From Plantago ovata (lineage: Eukaryota; Streptophyta; Magnoliopsida; Lamiales; Plantaginaceae): DNA of 64,000 bases. The stretch covers positions 53,309,253 through 53,373,252 of the forward strand of contig CM051458.1 of the NCBI GenBank assembly GCA_028274465.1, written 5' to 3'. The first letter of the stretch is position 1, and each line of letters starts with the position of its first letter. Made by a program: the position numbers and the translations under genes. The notes under the pieces are model-generated. The model had not been told where the DNA came from and searched no databases. It saw only the letters and a list, made by a program, of their open reading frames with translations. This document shows, piece by piece, positions 18,742 to 28,723 of this stretch.

Positions 18742-19079
18742 TATAACCTTTTAGTCTCAAAATCTACAAGTTTACATTCATCACTTTTAATTTCGATGAA
18801 GTATCCTTTGTCAGCAAATTGACTCATGCTGAAAAGGTTAAACTTAAGATTTTTGACATAAAGAACTCCAGAAATGGTTATACATCCCAACTTCACATCA
18901 ACATAGCCTTTTGTAGATCCGGAGCCTCCACCAGCAAACCTTATTGTTGGACCTTTAGACCACCGTCTATAGTTTATAAGGTTATTCTTGTTGCCCGTCA
19001 TGTGCTTTCCACAACCACTATCAAAGTGCCAGATTGCATCGTTTGTCTCCGTGGCTGCAGTCTGCACAATCAAGAGCAA
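18741..19079 (-). pseudogene. pol: Sirevirus aspartic protease
   Basis: A 112-codon fragment with the active site WHFDSGCGKHMTG and the downstream GGGSGSTKGYV flap-like and NLFSMSQFADKGY segments of copia proteases. It cleaves the polyprotein. It is out of frame with both neighbours. Confidence 0.88.
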
Positions 19080-19084
19080 ACAAG

Positions 19085-21504
19085 TTAATTATCCAAAGAT
19101 GGATGTCCATTAACATGTTCAAGAATGCGTCCAGTGGAAACCCAAGTCTGAAGTTTTTCAACTTTGACTTGTTTTCTACTTGCTGAGGAACTAGGAGGTT
19201 TCGAGCTAAAAGACTTTTGACTCGTGCTGGTCAAATCCACTTTCTGATGTGGTGTCTTGCTCTGTTGACCTTTTTGCTGAACATACTTTTCAGTAAGTTC
19301 TTTTCTAGCAAGGTTCCTTATAGTCGTAGCATTGGGAGTCTTTTCAGAACTCTTAGGCTTGGTTTTCTTCATCTCTTTGAAGTATCTTTGCTGACTTTGC
19401 TTATACTCATGAAAGAGTTGACTTTGCTTGGTTTTGAAACCGAGTCCACTCTTTGGAGAATGCTGAGCTTTAGCATCAGCAACCTTACTTGATTCAGGTA
19501 TGTCAGCAAAGGACTTCTGATTACTCTTAGTAATCTTGCCTTTAGACTTAACAACTTGCTTTTCAGCAACTTGTTTGGCGGAATGCTTCACGGCATTCTT
19601 TTCTTTCCAGTTTGCTTCACAGCAACCTATTTTCCTTTTAAAGTCTTGTTACTTTGAGCAGCAACAGCGGGCTTTATGGTCATAGGTACTTGATTGCATG
19701 TTTCAGCAACCTTAGTTTGACCAAACTGATAGATCACTGGTGGACTACTATCAGTAGCACGTACAAAGGAGATAGGTGATTTATCTTTTCTCAAGATTTC
19801 TACGTTATCACCTTCACACGTTGCTCCTAAACCTTCTTTCTGAGATGGATCTCTCAAATAAGAGTTTAGTTCAGTCAGCGTATTACTTGCTTCCACATAA
19901 GATTTGAAATTGATTTTCATCTTTTTCATTTCTTGGATTTCAGCAAGTAACTTTAGAATTGAGGACTGATACTCTTCTAATTCTAATGCCATTTGAGAAT
20001 TTTTTTCTACAGCCTCAGCAATCAACTTCTTAAGACGCCTTATTTCAGCATCCTTTTCTTCTGTCTCTTTCTTCAGCAAAACGTACTTTTCAGTAGTTTG
20101 CTTGGTCAGAGTTTCAGCAAGTTGAAGTTTTTCTTGCTGTTTGCTGAGAGTTTTCTCAAATCTTTCGATTTCTCCTTGAATCTTGTCAAGGTCAATCTCG
20201 TCTTCACTTTCTGAATTTGAGTCAGAGGTAGAATCATTTACCTGACCGGCCATGAGGCAGAATTCGTAGTTCGACACATCTGGATAAGCTTCCATAGCTA
20301 TTCCACACACTTCTTTGCCAATCTCTACGTCTAGAGTGGCTTCCTCATCGTCGGTGTCTGAACTTTCATCCGCACTGTCCTCGGAGCTTGTCTCAATGCA
20401 CAATGCATCGATTTTTGCTTGAAGCTTCTTCTTTTCTTCAGCAATGAAAGCTCTTTTGAACTTCTTCTTCTTTTCAGCAGATTTGCCTTTCAGCAAGGGG
20501 CAATTTGCTTTGAAGTGTCCAGGCTTTTTGCAGTAAAAACATAGATCATTTCCAACTGCTGGTTCTTCTAATGATGTAGCTTGCTGAGCTTGCTTGTTCA
20601 GCGAGCTAGTATCATTCTTGTACTTATGGTAATTATTACCAAGATGCTTTTTCAGCTTCTCTTTTGCTTTTCGCCTTTCAAGTTCCTTACTGATGAATTT
20701 CTTCATGTTTTTAACAACTAAAGCATTTTCATCAGCAGGCTCTTTATCATTCTTCTTTTCAGAACATGACGGCTTTGCAGCAAGAGCAATGTTTTGCGAT
20801 TTTTCAGCAAACACATTTTCTCTTTGCTTTGTCTCATAATTGACAGTAGCAAGATGAGAGAACAACTCAGTTGGTGTAATGTCAGGCATTCCTTGATTAT
20901 AATAGAAATTCTGAGTATGGATCCATTCTTGATTCAAACTTCTGATGATAGTTTTCACTTTCTCAGAATCTGAATAAAAATTTCCAACACCTAGCGCTGC
21001 TATTTCACTAACAAGAGTTGTGAATCTGAAGTCCAAGTCTTCCAGTGACTCGTTAGCACCTTGCTTAAAGTTTTGAAACTTCAGCTTAAGTACTTCAAGT
21101 TTGTTTTCCTTGGTCTTGTCAGATCCAGCACAAAGATCTTGAACCATTTTCCAAGCCTCTTTAGCAGTCTTAGCACCCCACAGTTTGCACTGTATGGTAT
21201 CCGGAGTTGATCTGATGATGATATTTCTTGCTTGGCCATCAAGACGGAATCTCTTAGCTTCGTCGGAAGTCCATTCCTCTCTTGGTTTTGGCACAACCGT
21301 ATCTGATGGTTCGCCTTGGATGGTTTCCTTTCCAGCTTCAGTGGTTCTATGAGGGAAACTCCTTTCAACCTTGGTGATCTTGATAGGTCCATCATTAATG
21401 ACGGTGACCATCTCATCACTAATGGCCTCAAGATGTAACATCATGTTGTTTCGCCATTTCTCATAATTTTCCAGCTTCAGCAAGGGAGCATCTCCTAAAG
21501 ACAT
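19085..21504 (-). CDS. gag: Sirevirus Gag and Gag-Pro linker
   Basis: The ATG at 21504 lies 94 nt after the PBS. The first 625 codons (to 19627) hold a UBN2-type copia Gag (AKEAWKMVQDLCAG; LDFRFTTLVSEIAALG), a CCHC knuckle CFYCKKPGHFKANC around residue 325, an acidic Ser/Asp stretch, then a Glu/Lys/Leu coiled coil (about residues 440-540). A frameshift near 19620 is followed by a basic Gln/Lys-rich frame (19591-19085) leading to protease. Gag would form the particle and bind RNA. The first 625 codons are intact. Confidence 0.9.
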
Positions 21505-21597
21505 CCTGTCAGCAAAGCACTACCAAACTTGATCAAGTGAGAGTGATTTAAGGAAAGCACTTAAGGGGATCTAGGTTCAGTGCAGAAGGCTAAAGAA

Positions 21598-21613
21598 CCT
21601 GGCTCTGATACCA
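21598..21613 (-). promoter_or_regulatory. Sirevirus primer-binding site (tRNA iMet)
   Basis: Minus strand TGGTATCAGAGCCAGG, two bases from the 5' LTR, is complementary to the 3' end of plant initiator-Met tRNA. This is the usual primer for Sireviruses and many copia elements. Confidence 0.95.
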
Positions 21614-21615
21614 CT

Positions 21616-23297
21616 TGTTGGTCCCTTTAAACAACAAGAAAAGACTAGAGGGGGGGGGGTGAATAGTCTTTTCAAACTTTTGTCGATTAAAACTTTCTCA
21701 GAGAGTACTTATTACTTTTCAGTAATGAGGTTGCTGATACTTAACTTCAGCAAGCGTAAGTTACTTTACAGTAGCTTGGTTTGCTGATACTTAAATCAGA
21801 GAGCGGAAGTCTTTGAAACAATAAGTGCTTTTTCAGCAAGTAAAGTGTTTCAGCAAGTGATGTGAGTGACTGTGTACAAACAGATATAATTTGCTGAAAG
21901 CTAAATGCAGTAAGTAAATCACACAAACGCTTTTAGAGTGGTATCTGAGAGTGGCGTAATCTCCCAACTAATCTACTTTGTCCTTTCTAGGACTGAATCC
22001 ACTAAGATATGATTGAGGTTCCTTACAATCTCCTATCTAAAGCGATTCAACAGAAACCAAAGCGCACTTGCTTTGTCTCCAACCTAAACTAGAGAACTCA
22101 ACCTTGTTCTCCACCAAACTTGGTACTTTCAATCAGCAAAACTATGCTCGATTAAGTTCCCCCTGAATATCACGCCTGAAAGGGTGTATTTTCAGTTAGA
22201 GAGTTTTGGGGTGAGATAACTTAATTATAACTTATTCAGTTACAACAAGTAATCTAAGAAACACAACTTGGAATACTTTGCAGTAAACAAGTTTGATTGT
22301 TTCTGGTGTCAAGACTTGTTTTTGTTCGAAAGAAAGAACACTTAACTAATTTCTTAGTCGAGTTTGTTCTACTTCTTCACAAGCAGCTTTTTCAAGCTTT
22401 GAGTCTTGGAACGGATCAATGGCAGTAAGAGTGTTTGAAGGTTTGTGAATTTTAAGCACAAGTGAGAGTTTGATCACGTTGTTGACACGCTTCAACTCTT
22501 TGCCGGATGACCTCTATTTATAGTGCAAGTAAGGAGCCGTTTGAATTTCAAATCCTAAGGCTTTTGTTCCTTAACATGTCACTATCTTGCTTTTGTACTT
22601 TCAGCAGCAACCTTTGTTTGTCTTCTAGTCTTCATGTCCTTCGCGTGTAAGCTTTGCATTAAATGCACCTTTGAATAGAATTCAAACAGTAACTTTGGAG
22701 CGCAAAATCAAGTACATTCAGCAAGAGGTCACATATGTTCATCAGCAAGTGTTCATTCTCAGTTTCAGCAAGCACAACCTACTCTGTCTTTCAGATTTTC
22801 ACTTATGCAATGCTGTTGCTGAAAATTTCACTTTCTGAGCAACACGTGCCTTACCAGTCTTCAGCAATCTTCAAGTCTTCAAGTCTTCAAGTCTTCAGAT
22901 CTTCAAAAGTCTTCAAGATTCTGACCGGTTTCTTATTTGCTTCAATAATTTGTTTGTAATAAACAAAATACATCTTCAGCAAATTGCTTCAATAGGTCAT
23001 TTTCTTTTCAGAAAATAAGATTCATTAAAGCTAAGCATCAATAAGATATTTTCTTTTCAGAAAATAAAATACATCATACGCTAAAGTGTCAATAGATTAA
23101 TTTCTTCACAGAAATTAAAGTACGTCATCCACCAAAGAAATAACTTATCTACCACCTATCTAAGTCATCAGCAAACGTTCCTCTTTTACAATGTCCTTTA
23201 AAAATCTAAAATCCTATGGACCTTAAGAGTACTAGTTACTGGACTGTTCTTAATTTAGCATGGTTAATTGCTCATCAAAATTACAAGTTTCCTAACA
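21616..23297 (-). repeat. Sirevirus 5' LTR
   Basis: 1682 bp and nearly identical to 3294-4976. The differences noticed are short indels near the left edge and single substitutions, about a dozen in total. The promoter TATA box is ACTATAAATAGAG on the minus strand (22524-22512). TTGCTGA/TCAGCAA words occur throughout in both orientations. Confidence 0.95.
22512..22524 (-). promoter_or_regulatory. Sirevirus LTR TATA box
   Basis: ACTATAAATAGAG on the minus strand, a good plant TATA consensus. It would start genomic RNA about 30 nt further on, near 22480. Confidence 0.75.
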
Positions 23298-23302
23298 CAT
23301 CT

Positions 23303-24861
23303 ACACCGCGTTTGAGAGGTTCCAAGACCTCATGAACAAGTTCCCTCACCATGGTTTTGAGCTTTCGGATCTAGTCCAACACTTCTACTATGGACTAACC
23401 TTCGAGAACCAACAAGTGGTGGATTTCCAATGTCGTGGCAATATTTGGGAAGAAACCGCGGAAGCCGTCTGGGCAGTTTTCGAAAGGCTTGCTAAGGGTT
23501 CGCAATTCAAGGATCCAAGAGCAATGGTTAGGAGACGTGGACCTGAAGCTCCACCTACTCAAGAAGCCCCTATGTATGGGGGGAATGGGGATCGTTTCGA
23601 GTGCTTTACCAACGAGTTGAAACAAGTCCTCAAGAGTGCCACTGGAACATCTGTGTCAAACGAAGTTTGCCGAATATGCAAGAACTATGGGCATGGGGCT
23701 CATATGTGTAGATCGGATCTTGCATACGATGATGGCAATTGGGTTCAAGGAGGCGAAGAGGAAGCCTTTGCTACGGAATTTGGTACTCAAGAAGCTAGCT
23801 ACGATCAAGATGGTAGGAATCCTCGAGGTGGATTTTGGAGAAGAAGGTTCCGAAACAATCAAGGATATGCACCGGCTAGCCAAACTTATGGCCCTAACCA
23901 AGACCGTAGTAGGCTTAACTATGGTAATGATCACTGCGAAAATCCCTCTCCAAAAGAGCAACCGAAGTCGAAGACAGCTCTACTGATGGAGAACTTGCAA
24001 AAGATGGTTGATCGAACCCAAAGTTTTCTCAAACGTTATGAAGAAGATTCTGAGAAGACTAGGGCGAGGCTTGATCGATTGGAAGAGAGCACTAGGCTTG
24101 CCCATCAAAAGATGTAAGATTTGATCGACCGAGGAGCAAGTAGGGAGCAAGGGAAGCTACCTAGCAACACTGAAAAGTCTATGTCCATTACCTTGGTTGG
24201 TGATCTACCTGTTGAAATCACCATCAAGAAGGTTGCTAAGTGTGAGTGTTGCAAGAATGAAGAATCCCCACTAGCCAAAGAAGAAGAGAAGGACCTTGGT
24301 ACTGATGAGAGTGAACAGGAGCAAGAGGATCCCGAGCCACTCCCTCAAAGTTTCGATGTTAAGGTCGGGATTGGTGAACTTGAAGATGTTCATGCCACAC
24401 TAGACACGTGATCTTACTCTAATGTGCTCCCAATGAATGTGTTTGAGAAGAGTAGCCTTGGAAAACTATCTGAGCATAAGGCTATTGTGCAATTGGCGGA
24501 TGGATCCTTTGTGAGACCCGAAGGCGTTGTGAAGAACGTATTGGTCAAGATTGGTGAAGCTTCTGTATACACCAATTTTGTAGTTATGCCGGCGTCTACA
24601 CCTGGGATGGGGGATGTTGTTCTCTTGGGGCGAACGTTCTTGACTAAACTACGCTCCGTGATAGACATCTACTGAAGGACTTGCACCATTGAGGTGGATG
24701 GCAAGCGACATGTGTTGCGAGCCATATCTGATCCACCTGATGCTTCTCACACCATTAACTACTGTGGTCTTGCTGTCTATGTTCATTCTTATTCACTGGT
24801 TCGTGGCATGAGGAGAAGGTCCATGAAGGGGAAGTCTAGTACCCTCAAGAAGAAGAGCTAG
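23303..24861 (+). pseudogene. gag-pro: gag-protease of element G, C-terminal part
   Basis: Continues G's Gag after the Sirevirus: CPHHGFELSDLVQHFY-like region, RAMVRRRGPEAPP, zinc knuckle CRICKNYGHGAHMC (CX2CX4HX4C), an Arg/Gly-rich segment, then a coiled coil (KRYEEDSEKTRARLDRLEE). The aspartic protease follows, with the catalytic LDT seen just before a TGA (24409). In-frame stops at 24115 (TAA), 24409 (TGA) and 24673 (TGA) kill it. The natural TAG is at 24859. No RT follows. Confidence 0.92.
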
Positions 24862-25954
24862 GCGCAAGAAGGAGTCGAGTCAAAGACTATAAACAATGGC
24901 GCTATCCGGGAGGCAACCCGGAGCTTCTATCGCTTTTTTACCGCTTTATTGCATGCATTGATACATTGAACAATTTTCTTTTCACATGTCCACTCTCAGC
25001 CGACCGAGGCCAAACCGTTCGGTAACATCTAGTATCACTTTTTATTTACTTATTCTCTTTTGCTAGGGACTAGCTTAAGTTTCATGAGGGGGATGGGATG
25101 TGAATCGTGATGTTAAGTATTGTTTGACTTTGTGTTAGTATCTTGTTTTTTTTGTTTGCATTTGCACGTTTACTGCTTTCTTAGTTTTTAGGTTGCATAC
25201 ACTACATTCATCCTAGGATAGTCTTGCATGTTTTATGTGGAGTTTATTGCCAAATGTTTTGAACTTTTTTATTGGGTAGATTAACTAATTATGACAATAA
25301 TCATATGCTTCATCTCTATGAGTTTGTTTGAGGTTTTTCTCGCTTGGCTTGTCACATTTATGTATTGCACTTAGTTAAGCTTGGTAGTCTCGACATCACT
25401 TAGTGGTGTATTCTCTAATGCGGTTCACGAAGGCCTTTATAATAGGATGATGCATGTTAGGGTCTTATGGTTGTTTTCCCGAGTAATTATGTACCTAAGA
25501 GGCAACAAGTCTTCACCTTGCTTTGAGATTGCTAAATGCCTAGGAAGGAGGTAGTGTGAGATTGTGTGATCCTTTGTTTACAACCTATTCTTTCGAATAG
25601 GTTTGGGGAAGTCGTTTGTGTGTCATTTTTGTTTCTTTAACATTATGCTACTGCTGGCTAAAAAAAGAAAATCGAAAAAAAAGAAAAGGAAAATTCCAGA
25701 AAAAAGAAAAAAACTGAAAAAAAAAAAAAATAAAAAAAATAAAAGAAAAGACCCCAAAAAAGCAAAGAAGGGTCCAAAAAAGCCAAAAAGAAGTTTAGCA
25801 AAGTGTTGTGTCTCATTTTTAAATTCATGTAATGTTCGTAATCGAGTTGTATTTTTTATCTTTTGTTTGTTGAGTGTCATCTGTTCTAGACCACCCTCGT
25901 CCTGCCATTCAGGAAGTGGTGAATAGCTTAAGGCTTTGCTTGAGAGATGGGTAG
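24862..25954 (+). mobile_element. Tail of element G, ORF2-less (left part)
   Basis: Starts with the conserved hairpin TCCGGGAGGCAACCCGGA (24905-24922). Near 24980 it jumps from the sequence that precedes the ORF2 region straight to the sequence that follows ORF2, joined at a CTTTTCAyATGT microhomology. Only one AACCTATTC hairpin (25582-25603) is left, followed by the purine tract. It is broken by E at 25955 (TSD GGTAG, 25950-25954). Confidence 0.85.
24905..24922 (+). other. Conserved post-gag-pro hairpin
   Basis: TCCGGG-AGGCAA-CCCGGA, about 45 nt after the gag-pro stop. Also at 28663-28680 (E, minus), 43565-43582 (B, minus) and 47528-47545 (A, last base G). Confidence 0.8.
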
Positions 25955-27255
25955 TGATGAACGTGCGGATGTCGTGCTCCGAATTCAAGCAAATAAATTT
26001 GTAATTAGCCAAAGGCAATCCACAACTACAACGAAAACCGTAGTGTAGCAGTAGAATGACTCGAGTGTCGTTCTCTCAAGACTATAACTAGCTTTATCTA
26101 TTTAACAAGAGAATATAAAACAGCAGACAGATAGCAAAAGGGGGTTTCTAGCAGATACTGGAGATTGGTGATAGTATGGTCCTTCTTAACATAACGGGTC
26201 CATAATCATGCATAAATTCCTCGGTCTTGCATAGAGATCTTTGAATCAATCTAGTGTCCTGTTGCAAATATTAAGCACTACGAAGATAATTGGTCTGACA
26301 AGTCAATCACTATTGTCCTAATGTGTTCCGTAATGGTTCAACACTACGAAGATAATTGGTCTGATGGTCGACAAGTGTCCAATTGTGCATAATAATTAAT
26401 ACAACATACGAGAATTTAGGTTGTGCCTAATCAACGAAATAAAGCAATGACACGGAGTATAATGCGCGATATAGCCATTAGCATGATTATCTTCCCTTCG
26501 CTAAGAATTCACATACTACCACCAACGATAAGTTTAGCTACTCATAATAGGCATGCAATCAACAGAAATCATAGAAGAAAACATATTGAAAGATATATAA
26601 AATAAGTAGATTAAACTGTACGATACAAGTTACCGAAGGTTGTCAATCTCCGAAGAATTGCGGTCCTACGAGCTCCAATCTGCTATGAAAAAGTATCCCC
26701 TAAGCTACAGAACTCCCAGGACAGGCCCCGGGAAGTTCCTACCTAAAACTATAGAGAGAGGTGAGAAAGTAGGTCTGGAAAGATATGATTTTCGGAGAAA
26801 ACTGAGCAACTATATATAGGCCCCGAAATACTGTGGGGCGGTTCGCCCCACACACCGGGCGGTTCGCCCGGTGTGGGGCGGTTCGCCCCACCACTGGGGT
26901 GGTTCTCCCCAGAGAGTTTTTCGCGGAATTCCGCGTTTTTGGATTTCTTCCCCTTTCCGGACTCGGTTTCTGACTTCTAGTAGCCTTCTAACCTCCAGAT
27001 TCGGCCCCTAGACTCCAAATCCGATCCGGAAACCTTCAGATACTCCAAATAGGTTTCTGGAACACCAATTGCTTGTCAACTTCAATATAATTGCCCGGAA
27101 ATCTTCGAATTTCAACCAAAACCTGCAAAATAAAATCTAAAGGGAAACGTGACACTATTCTAATAAAATGCAATAAGATATAGCTAAATTAACATAGAGG
27201 ATAGCTAAAATAGGTGAAAAAGACTCGAATGGAAGTGTAAAATACACGTTCATCA
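25955..27255 (-). repeat. E 3' LTR
   Basis: 1301 bp, starting TGATGAACGTG and ending CACGTTCATCA on the plus strand, a perfect 11-bp terminal inverted repeat. GC palindromes (26833-26915) lie next to a TATA box (minus, about 26809-26820). It carries two diverged copies of a CACTACGAAGATAATTGGTC unit (about 26276 and 26343). Confidence 0.92.
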
Positions 27256-28723
27256 AACTCCCCAAACCGAACCTTTGCTTGTCCTCAAGCAACTAAGCTA
27301 GACTCTAATACAAAAAATATGCAAGACACAAAATGGAGTTTCATGCCAAATAAAATGAACTAATTTACTGAATCTACCAAATAACATATGAACAAAAACC
27401 ATATAAATCAAAGCATGAATATAGGTTGAAGAATACCTCGATTGACTTATACACACCCACATAAGCACTTATGTCAAGACAAGATAGTCTCTCGTAACAT
27501 TCTCTACCTGGACCTAGTCAGTGACGACGTAATGAAGCATGCTAAGATACGAATGGTTGTCTCGTGCCTATGAAACTTAGGACTTACTGCTGTTCCACCA
27601 TGTTAAGACTTTTCCTCAAAAGAGGTCGAACCAGTACTGGCTCTCATCAAACGAAGGAGGGTTCCGTATAAAAGATAACACTACCCTATTCTACCCATCT
27701 CTCAAGTAAAGTCTTAATCTATTCACCACTTCCTGAATGGCAGGACGAGGGTGGTCTAGAACAGATGACACTTAACACAAAAAAGATAAAAAATAGAAAA
27801 TTACAACACGATTACGAACATTACAAAAAATTGGAAAAGACTCAACACTTTGCTAAACTGCTATTTGGCTTTCTTTTTTTTTGGACCCTTCTTTGCTTTT
27901 TTGGGGTCTTCTCTTTTTTTTCCTTTTTTTCATTTCCAGATTCTTTTTTTCTTTTTCTTTTTTTTTCTGGAATTTTTCTTTCTTTTTTCTCGATTTTTTC
28001 TAGCCAGCAGTAGCATAACAAAGAGAGAAACAAAATGACTCACACGACTTCCCCAAACCTATTCGAAAGAATAGGTTGGAGCACAAAAATTCACGTAAAA
28101 TGGAGGAAAAATAAACTCACGGTACGAAAATGAAAAACAGAAACAAGTCTAATGATGGTGTAACCCCCTCCCCAAACCTATTCGGAAGAATAGGTTATAA
28201 ACAAAGGATCACACAACCTCACACGACCTCCTTCCTAGGCATTTAGCAATCTCAAAGCATGGTGAAGACTTGTTGCCTCTTAGGTACATAATTACTCAGG
28301 AAACAACCATAAGACCCTAACATGCATCATCCTATTATAAAGGCCTTCGTGAACCGCAGTAGAGAAAACACCACTAAGTGATGTCAAGACTACCATGCTT
28401 AACTAAGTGCAATACATAAATGTGACAAGCCAAGCGAGAAAAACCTCAAACAAATTCATAGAGATGAAGCATACGATTAATGGCATAGTTAGTTGATCTA
28501 CCCAATAAAAAAGTTCAAAAAAATTCGGCAATAAACTCCATATAAAACATGCAAGACTATCCTAGGATGAATGTAGTGAATGCAACCTAAAAAATCTAAG
28601 AAAGCGGTAAACGTGCAATTGCAAATGCAGACGGATAAAGCAGTAAAGAAAGCGATAAAAATTCCGGGTTGCCTCCCGGATAGCGTCATTGTTTAAAGTC
28701 TTTGACTCGACTCCTGTCTGCGC
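27256..28723 (-). mobile_element. E tail (no ORF2)
   Basis: Holds the polypurine tract (27256-27268), purine tract (27862-28003), the paired hairpins (28056-28077, 28175-28196) and the post-gag-pro hairpin (28663-28680). Between about 28600 and 28660 the sequence passes from post-ORF2 tail to the post-gag-pro hairpin with no ORF2, palindrome array or intron. The deletion endpoints share TTTAT. Confidence 0.85.

Larger units (their letters stand above)
3294..23297 (-). mobile_element. Sirevirus-type Ty1/copia retrotransposon
   Basis: Complete LTR retrotransposon on the minus strand. The LTRs are 3294-4976 and 21616-23297, flanked by the 5-bp TSD CATCT (3289-3293 and 23298-23302). The PBS for initiator-Met tRNA is at 21598-21613 and the polypurine tract at 4977-4995. 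Order on the minus strand: gag, protease, integrase, RT, RNase H (the Ty1/copia order), then a very long 3' region of accessory ORFs. The LTRs differ by only about a dozen visible positions in 1.68 kb, so the insertion is young. The span includes a 100-N gap and a probably false 4.2-kb duplication, so the real length is nearer 15.7 kb. It is inserted in the gag of element G. Confidence 0.95.

Noticed and set aside
23395..23625. Antisense frames of 60-250 residues opposite gag-pro (e.g. 29438-30202, 53447-53752)
   Set aside because: Shadows of the conserved gag-pro frame, with no independent conservation or start context.
26423..26605. 60-residue frame MPNQRNKAMTRSIMRDIA... in the E LTR, repeated at 31514-31696
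   Set aside because: An LTR sequence copied in both LTRs, antisense to the element, with no support as a gene.
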